From Epiperipatus broadwayi (taxonomy: Eukaryota > Onychophora > Udeonychophora > Euonychophora > Peripatidae): a stretch of DNA of 64,000 nt. The DNA lies in NCBI GenBank assembly GCA_028023455.1, contig JAQFVV010000032.1, forward strand, positions 3,598,001 to 3,662,000, read 5' to 3'. The position numbers were made by a program, and so were the translations under genes. How positions within the stretch are numbered: the first letter of the stretch is position 1; each line of letters begins with the position of its first letter. This document shows, piece by piece, positions 10,455 through 22,559 of the stretch. The notes under the pieces are model-generated. The model saw only the letters and a program-made list of their open reading frames with translations. It did not search any database and had not been told where the DNA came from.

Positions 10455-10949
10455 TTAAAATTCATTATTTTTATCTTTTTCTTTCTCCTCATATTTAAAT
10501 TCTATTTGTTGAGAAGTTTTAAAAATTAATTTGTCTTCCAATAGCTTCTTCCAAATGTTGTTAATTTTCTTTAATACACACAGTTCATTCAACCTCTTGG
10601 GTCTTTTAAAAATCTCCATTATTTCTCTTAGCAATCTCTGGTCATATTGCTCAATTTTTACTAGAATATTTCTTTTATCAAAATTGATATCATGATTAGT
10701 TAATTTTATATGAGAATAAACAGCTGATGAATTGGATTTTTCTCTGACTGCCAGAATGTGTTCTTCCTTTCTAACATTTATTCTATGATTAGTCTGTCGA
10801 ATATATAAATGTGAACAGACCCTACATGGAATTTTATATATACCCTGACACTCCAAAGAAATTTTATTTTGGAAATGGAAATATTTCATTAATTTTTTTG
10901 AAGGTAGTATAAGCTGTGTGAATATTATTTTTCCATAGAATGTTCCCAA
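10455..10949 (-). pseudogene. PLE GIY-YIG endonuclease domain
   Basis: The 164-codon open segment contains GIYKIPCRVC, then YIRQTNHRINVRKEEH and later SAVYSHIKLTNHDINF. This is the GIY-YIG signature with the PLE-specific CxxC, the R...EH motif and the SA..H segment. The usual glycine of YIGQT is Arg. The domain would nick target DNA to prime reverse transcription. It is joined to the RT by a frameshift near 10880, where the RT frame ends in an IGNILWKNNIHTA-type linker. The C-terminus (EDKLIFKTSQQIEF) is shared with the relic at 39.5 kb. Confidence 0.8.
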
Positions 10950-11834
10950 TTTTATCAGTAACTCCTTTTATATATGGCAAATTTTTGATGTATCAAATTC
11001 TTTTTTCTTTTTTCTTTGAAAACGCCCTAATAATAATACTATAACTAAAACCATTATCAAGAAGCATTTTATTAATAGCAGAAATACCCTGGAGAAAATG
11101 GCTACCATGAGAAAGTCTCTTTGTTCTATCCAACAATGACTTTGCCATTAAAAATAGTTGTGCAGGATGGTGATGAAAAGAAAAATGTAGATACTTCCCA
11201 GTGTGTGGTAATTTTTTATATATGTCATGACATAAAGAACCACCCTCCTTTCTTTTAATTAAAACATCTAAAAAAGGCAATTGATTATTATTTTATATTT
11301 TCATAGTAAATTTGATATTATTGTGAAAGGAGTTTAAAAAATTAAAAAAGTCATCAAGAGCATGCTTACCATGAAGCTAAATAATAAAGGTATTGTCAAC
11401 ATACTTCAGCCATATAGATGGTTTTTTAACTGCTGAAGTCAAAATTTTATTTTTCAAATCTTCCATAAAGATAGAAGCTAATGCTGGAGAAATTGGTGAA
11501 CCTATAGCTAGATCTGATGTTTGTTTATATATCTGAATCAAAAACAAAAAATATATTTAATAAGCAGTGTTCAATTAAAAGCACAGCAAAATTAGGTAAT
11601 TGAATATTTTTTAATATTTGAATAGCTTTATTTACAGATATACTAGTAAAAAGCAAAACAATATCAAAACTTATCAAAATATCATTCTTAGCCAATTTAA
11701 TATCATGGATAAGCTCAAGAAAATGATTCACATCTTTAACATAAGATGACATTTCTGTTAAATGTGACCATAAAAAAGAAATCAGAAAATGAGCTAGTAT
11801 CTGTGTTGGTGAACCAACTGCATTATGGACTGAA
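10950..11834 (-). pseudogene. PLE reverse transcriptase, inactivated
   Basis: Broken frames on the minus strand read in order VGSPTQILAHFL, SYVKDVNHFLELI, DILISFDIVLLFTSI (palm motif A), IGSPISPALASIFM (motif B), WLKYVDNTF (motif C) and LPFLDVLIKRKEGG. PLE RTs normally have YVDDTF at motif C; here the second catalytic Asp is Asn. In-frame stops follow at about 11386 and near 11300. Sequence beyond 11834 no longer matches, so the N-terminal part is lost. Confidence 0.85.
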
Positions 11835-14800
11835 TCAATAATTAAAATTATTATAAGAACAATTGGATAGATATCTATCAGTGTTTTATTGTTATTTCTT
11901 TGAGTATTAAAGTTAAGTAAAAGTTGTTTCAGTAGATAATTTTAGAAAAGATTTATATATTAACATTCATTACCAAGTTCCACATTTAATGTTTGGATTG
12001 CAGTTTTATCCTTTCATAATGTCTTCTTTAATATTCTCACAATAATGAACAATGATGTAGTATTCCATGGGCATTATTACTAGATGATGTCCAACTAGTT
12101 TCTTTTTTATAAGCATTGTGATTCATATCAAACCCAAAGATACAATGACTTTAGATGATCAGCATAACATTTATTTATTCCTGAAGACATTAACTGAGGA
12201 GTATTTATGTTTCTCCCCCTCCTAAGTGGTTGCTACTCTCAGTACATTATATTTATATCACAAATCCACAGACTGTTGATGAAAATTAGGTAAAATAAAA
12301 CAAAATTTTTCCAAATAAAAAACTGTGTTCTTTTTACTGATCTTCTTTTATTACCTGTTAACCACAAGAACACATTCTTTTTATCATTAGCTTGTGAAGC
12401 ATGAATTCTCAGCACTGCATAAAATACATTAAAAAAAACTTTTAATAAATAAATCACTCACTCACTCTAATTCACTCAAAATTCAAATATATTTATTAAA
12501 CAGATTTCTAATTGTTTTCTTTATTGATAATATCTGTAGACTATAGAAAAATAATAAATGATGATTGTGCATTCCACAATATAATAAACAAAATAATATA
12601 TGATAAAATGAAATACTGGAATTGACTCTACAATTTTTAATATATTAATAAATTAATTAACAAATAAACAAAAACTATAGCTAGCTTATGACATGTCTGC
12701 CATCTTGAGTAGCATTTACAATTAGAATAATCAAAATCTTATTAATATTACATAATATTAACATTCAAATGTCACATTTAGCCTTGCATAGTTGGTGCAT
12801 ATGTATACTATTATATTGTTTATTTAATAAATTATCTATCATATTTATAAAATATTCATATTTGATGTTTTTCCCTTAAATCATTTTCCCCACATACAAA
12901 TTAAAAATATTGGCAAAACAGACTTCTATTGCAAATAACTGAATATTTTGTAAACACAACTTAAATTTATTTAGAGAATAATATAATTTTAACGTATTTG
13001 ATAAATTAACAAATGGTATATATTGTGATGTTTATAAATTGGATCTCAACACTTGGAACAAAAAATAAGCAGACTATTTAAGTTAAAAAAATAATTACAA
13101 AAAAACAAAAACAAAAACAAACAACAACAATTTTTAACATCTAGAAATATATGTGTGTGTGTTTGAAACAAAAATATACAGGGAGTGTTGAATGATTTCT
13201 AGTGTAAATTTATTTTATTAGTTATAGCATTTTGACACAATAAGAATAATCAAAAAAAGAGTGATTTGGTTGAGATTTGCAATTGTTTATGGTTATAAGC
13301 AAAAGAATTTTAACATACAATATTCATTTAAACTTCTCAAGTAATATAAATTTTGTAGTGCAGGCTTGTAAACATCACTGAATTAAATTTCAGTTCTTTA
13401 GTATGAAGAAAGGATGATTAGTTTTTGTGGATGACACAATCTTATTTTAAGATAATAAGTTTGGTCAAATAATATAATTGCTAAATATATAGATTGAAGA
13501 TGATTAAATGTCCAACAAACGTATAAATTTAGAATATTATTATTATTTTTTTAAAAAAAGTAAATTCTGTATAAATAATTAATGCCCTATATATTATCAT
13601 TGAAGTCGATAAAAAATGGAAAGGTAAAAGATTAGAGGGGCTTTCCAAAACCACCCTATGCGGATGAATAGATTAACTGCTGAACTTTGTAAAACATATT
13701 TTTTGGTTAATAGATAGTTGGTGATATAAAAAAACTATGAAAGCAATTTAAAGAGATGGATTTACTTTACTCATTATTCATTCTGTTGTCAGTCAAGTCA
13801 GATTCAGTCATTTAATATTCTGTATTTATATTTGCAAAGATAGTAAATTCAATTTTATTTAAGTAAGAAGATATTAACAATATTTTCTGGAAGATTCTAA
13901 CAGTAAATCCTTATAATATCTATAGGGAAAACTTTACCATTCAATTGAGAAAAGTAAAACAGCTAATTGTCAATGTGGAAGAATATTTTTCAGAAAGTTT
14001 CTCAACTACAATGTAGTTCGTACCTGAACTAATAGCTTTCTCAAAATGTCTGGATAAAGGTACGTTAAGAGATTACTGGATGATCTACTGAGATATATGA
14101 AATAGACTAAAGTTATAGCTGTTATCTACTATACCAAGAAAGATGTTTATTTTAATGTGTTTACTGACAAAGTTATAAGTGAAATTAAGGAATACGAATA
14201 GACTAGGGAAATCAACATATTATTATGCCGATGGATAAAGCGCACATGAATCTATAAATAATCATGCTAAGAAAGTGAACAATATTTTAATTTAAGAATA
14301 GATTTTCTGAATCCAGAAAAATGTGTCCTGCAAAAATACGAAAAATCAACCATCAAAATAACGTTTCTACCAATGTTTGTGCACACCATTTCAAAACAAA
14401 GCAATACTAAGGGGAAAAAATTACTTAAATTAAAAGAAACTCACTGTAAAATGTATATAATTTATAATTATAGATTATTCGTTACTTTAAAGATATAATG
14501 AAAGTTTTTCTGCATTATTTTTCATTATATTTAGAAATTTTTGGAAAATGCATTTTCAGCATTTTAAAAAAAAGATATCTCTTCATACTTTAATATAAAT
14601 TTAAATAATAATTCCTTGTATATTAGTAAATGATAAAAAAAGATAAAAACATTTTTATTGTTTAAATGAGAAAAAAATACGTTTCATATATTTACACATT
14701 CCAATCTTTTTATTTACACACTTATATAACCGTGATGTAGTTGTGTTAATTTTTTTTTTTTGTCTTATTAGTAACAAATTTGTTATATATATATATATAT

Positions 14801-15289
14801 ATGTGCGCACTTTTTTATGACATATATAGTTAAGTTATTAAGAATAATTAAATATGTGTGATCATTTAATGTGTCTGCTTTAGGCTAATTATAAGTAGAA
14901 GTATTAACAGGAAAGATGTGCAGAAGGATTGAACTAATGTCCATAGGATAATGCTTTATTCTTGATAGTTTTATCCAGTTCAACAACATTTACTACTATT
15001 AAATATAAATTAAAAGCTATCATTAACACATGATTTTTCTTGCCAACTATTTAGGAAAGGATGACGTATTTTAAAATGCAGTCATTTCTCTGAAATAAGA
15101 TTATGATAAAATATTTCTAAGGAGAATAATACTCTCAGTTCGATCATTATCAGTAGTGTGGATTTTGTTATAATTTTACTTAAAGATCCAAAATGAGATT
15201 TCCAATAATATTAGCCAATCAGTTGCCATATTACATTTGACTGAGTACCACTCCAGCCTTAGTGTCAGTAATTGAATGTGCCCCATCCC
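11835..15289. other. AT-rich DNA without recognised genes
   Basis: Scanned for exons, RNA genes and repeats. Only short homopolymer and dinucleotide runs stand out (for example TA at 14783-14801). The 72-codon minus-strand frame at 12239-12457 has no motif I know. Confidence 0.5.
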
Positions 15290-15392
15290 TGTTATGCAAT
15301 ATATATATATATAAAACTAACTTTTGAGGGCTACATATATGTTATGCAATATATATATATATAAAACTAACTTTTGAGGGCTACAAATATAA
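15290..15392. repeat. Two-copy tandem duplication, ~52 bp
   Basis: The unit begins TGTTATGCAATATATATA and ends ACTTTTGAGGGCTACA. It is repeated immediately with one or two changes. Confidence 0.9.
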
Positions 15393-15469
15393 TTATCCAC
15401 ATTCATTCATTAAAAATTTATTGTAGTAAAAATATATACAGATGTTTCAGCTGGATCACACTAGCCATA

Positions 15470-15477
15470 CGCTAGAT
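15470..15477. repeat. hAT target-site duplication, left copy
   Basis: CGCTAGAT directly precedes the TIR. The right copy after the element (20152-20159) is CGCTAAAT; seven of eight bases match. Confidence 0.8.
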
Positions 15478-15889
15478 CAGCGTTTCCCAACCTTTTTTGG
15501 CTCACGTACCACTTGGTAGTATATCATGCTAAGTTGTACCACTTCGTAAAAATGATTGTATTTTGTGAAATTTGTTATTGGGAGTGTGTTATTTTATTTG
15601 CATTATACATATTATAGGGTGACCATGTATTCACATCACATAATGAGACAAATTACATTGTAACATGCCTAAACGTCATGCTGGATTATAAACTCACTGA
15701 AATTATAAACTAACTGTAACATATATGTATGTGTTTGTTCAAAGTATCATATTTATCTACTATTTTGTCATATTTCATTTACTAATAAATGGTTTTAATA
15801 AAAACACAAAATTATAAAAACCCAATTAATATATTTTTTTATCATAATCAAATGTTTTTATAAAATAAATTTAATGAGATCCTTGTGCC

Positions 15890-16441
15890 TGTTTCGAAGA
15901 ACATAATTTTTTGAAATTTGGTTCAGAAGATGCAAGATATACCCTTAAGTCTACAGCTGCATTAATCTGTTTCAATACTTTTTTTTAAAAAAAATATATG
16001 AAGAAAAAGCTCTTTCTACTAATTCCATACTAGTAAATGGTAATAATAATTTAAGAGCTTTCTCAGAAAACTGTTCATATTCTTTAATGTTTAACCAAAA
16101 TTAATTAGATTGTGTCGATAATTCTATTAAATTTTCTTTCTTTTTTATTGATAATGATGTAGCTTTTTCTAAATTTTCTTCATAGAAGGGGTTTGAAATC
16201 CACTTATCATTTGTGTTTTCCGGTTTTGGAAAATATTCCATGAAAGACAATTTTAATCCTGTTAAATGTGCTATTATATTTTCTGTATATCTTGAGACAG
16301 ACTAACCTTATTTTTCAAACAAAAAAATATGTAGAGTTTCGAATTTTTCCGGTTGATTGTTTTCAATACATTGTTTCCAAAAATCTAATTTCTTAATCAT
16401 ACTTTCAATTTTATCATTAACATTAAAGATCGTTTCAAGTT
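15890..16441 (-). pseudogene. hAT transposase, C-terminal part (ZBED/FAM200-type)
   Basis: The minus-strand translation gives LETIFNVNDKIESMIKKLDF, WKQCIENNQPEKFETL, then LTGLKLSFMEYFPKPENTND and KWISNPFYEENLEKA, and later EYEQFSEKALKLLLPFTSME. This is the order of the C-terminal region of hAT transposases related to ZBED5/FAM200 proteins (RNase H-like fold and dimerisation region). Stops lie after LFEK and before FWLNIKEY, and a frameshift lies near 15990. The frame enters from the block at 19556 across the LINE insertion. Confidence 0.8.
16419..16441. repeat. LINE target-site duplication, left copy
   Basis: The 23-base segment starting AACATTAAAGATCGTT recurs at 19556-19579 with one inserted A. 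It lies inside hAT transposase sequence, so the LINE jumped into the transposon. Confidence 0.85.
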
Positions 16442-16582
16442 CACTTCCGCTTTTGGCAGCCATCTTCGTAACTAGTCTTAAAAAGCGTCCCTTAGTGTTT
16501 TACAGTTTTAGGAAGACGGGACGACTGTCCCTTTACCTTTACGTCTGTTATTCAAGGTAAGTCAACTTTTTAATCATTTTAT

Positions 16583-19180
16583 ATGATGGAAAGTGATAAT
16601 ATAACCGATAAAACTAAAAATAAAGTAAGCCCCGATCTCAGCATTCAACCCAACAATGCGGTCATCGGCCGTAAATTGTATAGCCTTAGATCTAATCTAA
16701 ATGCATCTAAACCACCCGTTACAACAAATAAAAACCCACAAATGAGTAAATCAAAAGAAAATTCCATTGCAAATATCAACAAAAGTTTAGAAAATATTCA
16801 ACTTACCCCTAATACAAACAATAGAATAAATATCTCGTCAAGCGAAACTATTGATACAAGCGAAAACCAATCATTACCTCTCCGAAGCCTTTACTCAACC
16901 ACAGAAGATTATAATGAGCAATTTCCTTTGCCCAACAATTCAATTAAAACTATATCTGGAAATAAACAAAATTACCAACAAAATGATACCGACGAAATTT
17001 TTAAAGTAAAACATTTTCCACCAGAGGTCGACAAAACCAGTACTGTGTCAGTACCGTTTGTCAACAGTAAATTTAAAAATAAAAAAGAAGAAATAAATTA
17101 TAAAACTGATAAATTTCATTCTAAAACAATCAAAGATTTTAGCTCAGAACAATCCATTGCTACATCAGCTAACGTGCAAGCTAAACCAATTACCTCAATA
17201 TCAATATTGGAAAATCCCACTACGTACGCAAATATCGTAAGGTCAAAAAATTCTGAGAGCATCTCTGAAAATATTAAGGCCGATAATCTCAACGAATTAT
17301 ATTTGAATCTCACAGAATTAGACATAGAAAAAGAATCAAACACGCAGGAAAATGTCTCTTTTAATATAAACAATATTAACGATGATATGTTCCTAGAAAT
17401 AAACAATGAGTTCAACAAAACGATACCCAACTCTCTATATAAATCGTTTGCAAACTATTACAGCGATAAGTCTTTAATCTTAGCCATAACAAATCATCAA
17501 TGTGCTTTATATAAATTCCCTGTAGAACAACTCTACAGTCTAATCAATCAAAAGCAATTAGGCAGAGGCATTCACATGATCCTTAATCATCCCAATGACC
17601 GCTATGTGATCGTAGAGTTTAAAACGTGGGCAGACCGAATGAATTTTAAAAATAACTACAAATCTTTAGGAAATTATATACTATGCTCCATAGATATGAA
17701 CCGTCCAGTTACACTATCTGGCAGAATTCAAAACTGCCTTGCCCACTTAAATGAACAAGAAATACAAGACATCCTTATTAATTATGGTTCAGTTAGCAAA
17801 TTTAAACACCTATTAAATCCTCACTTCGAAGATCAAATCCTGTCCAATACAGTTACCTTCACACTTACATTAAAGAAAAACATTATACCCACTGACATAC
17901 CCACTATTATTACAGCAAGAGGCTCTCCTATGGTTTTGACATTCAGAGGAGTACATCCACAATGTTTCTTCTGCCTTCAAAGAACACACCTCATTAAAGA
18001 CTGTGCAGCAAGAATATGCACACACTGTGGTATTAAAATGAATAAATTTCACAAATGTCCTGGTAGACCTATTAACAAGTCCTTAAATAGACAATCATCA
18101 CATAGGACTAATTCAAACAGCAACCTCACAAACCCAGATATTCAGATTCAAATAAATCCTCCAACAAAACCTTCCACATCCAAAACTATATTTCAAAATG
18201 AAAATATTCAAGAAAGAACAAACGTCAACCTTTACACTAATAGTAGTAAATCAGAGAACCAAACAACAACAAATACTGCTCCTAAACCAATCACGCAAAC
18301 TAATAATACTCAAGATCAAACATTCGAAACAACTTATACTAATCCCCAAGAAATAATATCAGGTCAAACTCTTTCTACAAAAGAAGATAATATGACCAAA
18401 CCATCTAAAGAGAACAAGATAAACCCAGGCGATGAAGAAAATACACTCAAAAAATGTCAAAACAATTCTTCCAATATAACTCCTAACCAGCTTAAAACAA
18501 CTGATAACAACCCTAAACAGAGTGAACCACAAACTATCTGCAATTCTTCAACTCCTGCAAGAATTAACCTACCAGACGAAAAGATCCATCAAACACCCAA
18601 CCCGAAAGTCAGCATGATCGAAGATTCACAACTGTTACAGCAAACAGAGAATGTCTCAAGTCTAAAATTCGAACAAAAATCTTATGACAATAAAATAACA
18701 CTACTATCAAAAGAACAGGAAAAGGAAAACAACACTAATCAACTTCAAAATCCTCAAAAAATTGACACAACAAATACCCAAAATACAATTAAGAAAATTA
18801 AAAGAAAATCAATTCGCTCAGATAAATCAAGCTCTGATGATGACAGCTCCCACCAGGTACTTTACTCACCACCCCCCTCTAACAAACAAATCTCCGAGAA
18901 ATCCAACTCAAAGCTTCACAAATCCATAGAAAAAAAGAGGAAAACCATGGATCTTACAACCTTAGATACCATTGATTCTCCCGATGATTCTCAGACAGAT
19001 TACTCTACTCCATCAGACACCGAAGACTTCATGGATGCGATTCCTCAACCAACAAATATATCACCAAGCCATCTACAAGTTCAATCACAAGTCTCTGACT
19101 GCCTAACAACATCAGACCTCATTAATATAGAGATGTCCCACATTCACTTGGATCACTTTGCTGAGGACGGTTTGGATTAA
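16583..19180 (+). CDS. LINE ORF1 (gag-like RNA-binding protein), 865 aa
   Basis: An uninterrupted 866-codon frame. The start is the first ATG of a tandem ATGATG after a TATA-rich leader; the frame is closed shortly upstream. Residues ~1-290 are Asn/Ser/Lys-rich and probably disordered. About 290-455 is a folded region of alternating hydrophobic pattern, possibly RRM-like (YVIVEFKTWADRMNF). Two zinc-knuckle-like motifs follow: CX2CX4HX4C from residue 461 (CFFCLQRTHLIKDC) and CX2CX7HXC from residue 479. The rest is polar, with a basic plus Ser/Asp cluster near 730-760. ORF1 proteins of such LINEs coat the element RNA and act as chaperones. It lies 6 bases ahead of the ORF2 start. An intact frame beside a deleted ORF2 suggests recent insertion or selection on ORF1. 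Clade (jockey/Tx1-like) is not certain. Confidence 0.85.
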   Translation: MMESDNITDKTKNKVSPDLSIQPNNAVIGRKLYSLRSNLNASKPPVTTNKNPQMSKSKENSIANINKSLENIQLTPNTNNRINISSSETIDTSENQSLPLRSLYSTTEDYNEQFPLPNNSIKTISGNKQNYQQNDTDEIFKVKHFPPEVDKTSTVSVPFVNSKFKNKKEEINYKTDKFHSKTIKDFSSEQSIATSANVQAKPITSISILENPTTYANIVRSKNSESISENIKADNLNELYLNLTELDIEKESNTQENVSFNINNINDDMFLEINNEFNKTIPNSLYKSFANYYSDKSLILAITNHQCALYKFPVEQLYSLINQKQLGRGIHMILNHPNDRYVIVEFKTWADRMNFKNNYKSLGNYILCSIDMNRPVTLSGRIQNCLAHLNEQEIQDILINYGSVSKFKHLLNPHFEDQILSNTVTFTLTLKKNIIPTDIPTIITARGSPMVLTFRGVHPQCFFCLQRTHLIKDCAARICTHCGIKMNKFHKCPGRPINKSLNRQSSHRTNSNSNLTNPDIQIQINPPTKPSTSKTIFQNENIQERTNVNLYTNSSKSENQTTTNTAPKPITQTNNTQDQTFETTYTNPQEIISGQTLSTKEDNMTKPSKENKINPGDEENTLKKCQNNSSNITPNQLKTTDNNPKQSEPQTICNSSTPARINLPDEKIHQTPNPKVSMIEDSQLLQQTENVSSLKFEQKSYDNKITLLSKEQEKENNTNQLQNPQKIDTTNTQNTIKKIKRKSIRSDKSSSDDDSSHQVLYSPPPSNKQISEKSNSKLHKSIEKKRKTMDLTTLDTIDSPDDSQTDYSTPSDTEDFMDAIPQPTNISPSHLQVQSQVSDCLTTSDLINIEMSHIHLDHFAEDGLD

Positions 19181-19186
19181 TCTATC

Positions 19187-19348
19187 ATGTTCTGCAAAAT
19201 AGCTGGCATAAACATTCGCGGCATCAACTCAATCGATAGAGTTCTTGCTATTAAAAACTGGCTCTCACTCTGCTCCCCACATATACTTCTTATGGGCGAA
19301 ACCAAACATCACTATAAGACTGACCATAAAATAATATCTCTTCTATAA
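19187..19348 (+). pseudogene. LINE ORF2 fragment: start of APE endonuclease
   Basis: Begins MFCKIAGINIRGINSIDRVL and continues to ILLMGETKHH before a stop at 19346. The early Asn (NIRG) and the Glu of GETK are the first two conserved catalytic positions of AP-endonuclease-type LINE nucleases. The remaining endonuclease and the whole RT are deleted; 3'-region sequence follows directly. Confidence 0.8.
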
Positions 19349-19555
19349 CATTCATCAAGTTCTCAGTTTCTCATATTCTACACAAACCCTTCATTATACC
19401 TAACCACATAAGTGTATAACAACCACTAACTAACATATTCTAGCCATATGTTAATCAGAACTTTTTATAATATTATTGTACAAGTTATTCATTAACTTAT
19501 CCATTATCAAAATGTAATCACTATTTATTACTAATAAAAATTTTTTGTTGAAATG

Positions 19556-19690
19556 AACATTAAAGATCGTTATCAAGTTATTCTGAAGTGTCAAATTTAA
19601 GTTCATTTATTTGCAAAAAATATCAGATAAATATGCAAGCACCTGAAGCCAATCAAAATCATACAATTTCGAAGAGAGATCAAAAGGATT
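19556..19690 (-). pseudogene. hAT transposase fragment upstream of the LINE insertion
   Basis: The minus strand reads DWLQVLAYLSDIF followed, after a one-base frame break, by INELKFDTS. This is the well-known LAYLxDIFxxLNELN segment of ZBED/FAM200-like hAT transposases, and it continues into the block at 15890-16441. The N-terminal zinc finger is not visible. Confidence 0.75.
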
Positions 19691-20151
19691 GTCTTAAAAA
19701 AAACAACCTGTGCTTCTTGTCTAAGTTCGAATAAGCAGGTTATATAGGGATCAATGAATTTTAATAAACAAAGACGATACAATCACAAACAATAACCTGT
19801 CACTTGTAAGCCATGCGGTGAAGTGAATGTGAGTGCAGCACTATCACAACAGTGGCGGCGACATCTCAAGTTACTGGTGGCTAAATTTAAAAGTGCACTC
19901 CAAAAAAAAAACAAAACGATATCAATTGCTGGATTTTCGATCATCGACTGTACATATTAACAACTTTACTGTATAATATTATTCATTAAAATAATTTTTA
20001 TGAATTATAGGAAAAAACGTTTCTATGATATTTTTATGATTTAATTTTTTTTTATTTTTTATGTCCGCCATTATTGATTATTTTTCGTGTACCACCAACC
20101 AGCAACTCGCATACCACCAGTGGTACGCGGACCACAGGTTGGGAAACACTG

Positions 20152-20159
20152 CGCTAAAT
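20152..20159. repeat. hAT target-site duplication, right copy
   Basis: CGCTAAAT, partner of CGCTAGAT at 15470. Confidence 0.8.
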
Positions 20160-21314
<1,155 letters not shown>

Positions 21315-21791
21315 ATTTTTATCCACATTACGACATCTATGGAACATTAAAAATTATACTGAGTAAAAAAGTATTAATTATCTATTGCTCTAGAAAAAAA
21401 TATTTAACCAATCAGATATAAATTAATCTATCACTTTGGATATGGAGATTCAAATGTTTTCAGCCTCTAGCTTTTCTAATAAAAGAGTTTTTTTTTTTTT
21501 TTTTTTTAGAAATGCATGAATATAAAAAGAATGATTTGAAAACTTTAACCCTGGGAGATAGTTATGATTTGATGACTTGCACTATGAATTTGAAATATGA
21601 TTGGTTACATATATTTCTCCAATGCACTAGTTAATTATTACAAACCCAAGCACACACACACTATACACACATTCAAATCCCTTGAAAATATCTAAAGAAA
21701 TCTGGGAAGGTGTTTGCATCAATCACTGTACATTTTAGAATTATATTTTTATTCTTCTCCTTTACTTTCTTTGCATTTTTTCATATATTCA
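21315..21791. other. AT-rich DNA, nothing recognised
   Basis: Contains a poly-T run near 21488-21507 and short CA repeats near 21650. Confidence 0.4.
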
Positions 21792-21981
21792 TATATATTG
21801 CTTCCAATAATTCCCCTCATATATACTTTAATGCAAAATTATTTAATATAATTTCTTTATTTTTTAAATATAATTTGTTTATTTTCAGGACAGTTGAAAC
21901 TGCCAGGAAAATAAAGAAATTATATAAAATTTTTTTTTGCATTAAAGTGTATATGAGGGGAGTTATTGGAAGCAATATATA
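21792..21981. repeat. Fold-back element, ~190 bp
   Basis: Arms containing CCAATAATTCCCCTCATATA and its near-exact complement (TATATGAGGGGAGTTATTGG) close on a small hairpin (CAGTTGAAACTG) near 21892-21903. Confidence 0.85.
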
Positions 21982-22559
21982 CACTGTGCATTTTCATTAT
22001 CCATTGCCATTATATATATAAAAAACTATAAAACAATATAATACTAGATAAAAATCCAAACTTTACCAAAACCCTTGCATGACCATGGTTTCATCTATTA
22101 AACAAATAGACCTTCTCAAATGAAAATCAAACTAAAGAAACAACATATATATATATAACATTCCCATAATTCATTTCAAAAAAACAACTCCCCTTTATAT
22201 ATATAATACTCTAAGTTTTTAAAGGCTTTATTTTCATTGGTCTCATTATTATAAGTAGCTTAAAATGGATTGTAATAAAAGACTATAAGAAATAAACTGC
22301 CATCAATTATTTTCATAGATTACTTAGTCATAGTACTAAATTGCCTTTTTGATCTATCAAGTTTCAGACAAAGAACTTAGCATACATACATAATGAAAGG
22401 TAAATGCTAATAAAAATAGACCAGATGTTAAGTGACTTTTAAATAAAGAGTAATATTATAAATTGAGGGGAAAAACTGTAGGTCATTAAGTGAAATAGTA
22501 CTTATTGACTTTATAAAGTTAAAAAGATAAATAAATAACTGGTTTGAAAATTGGGCATG

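Larger units (their letters stand above)
10304..11834 (-). mobile_element. Penelope-like element (PLE), decayed, 5' truncated
   Basis: Reverse transcriptase followed by a C-terminal GIY-YIG endonuclease is the hallmark architecture of Penelope-like elements, and both are seen here in order on the minus strand. Frame breaks and a mutated catalytic site show it is dead. Copies of its 3' end recur at 39305-39575 and 50300-50420. Confidence 0.85.
16442..19555 (+). mobile_element. LINE (non-LTR) element with intact ORF1, ORF2 internally deleted
   Basis: A 3.1-kb insertion flanked by a 23-24-bp target duplication. It has a ~140-bp 5' leader, an uninterrupted ORF1, a 6-base gap, the first 53 codons of an endonuclease ORF2, then a non-coding 3' region ending near TTTTTTGTTGAAATG. 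The RT is entirely missing. The arrangement parallels mammalian HAL1 (half-L1) elements, which keep ORF1 only. Confidence 0.85.
15478..20151 (-). mobile_element. hAT-superfamily DNA transposon, interrupted by a LINE
   Basis: Terminal inverted repeats: the left end is CAGCGTTTCCCAACC and the right end, complemented, is CAGTGTTTCCCAACC, with matching GTACCAC subterminal motifs. The flanking 8-bp duplication is the hAT length. The minus strand carries transposase remnants in two blocks on either side of a LINE insertion (16442-19555). Without the insert the element is about 1.5 kb, so it was already a deletion derivative. Confidence 0.85.

Noticed and set aside
13600-14450. Stretch that looked like decayed coding sequence
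   Set aside because: No translated segment in any frame matched a family I know; stops are frequent.
17116-18052. Minus-strand frames opposite LINE ORF1
   Set aside because: Antisense shadows of the 865-aa ORF1.
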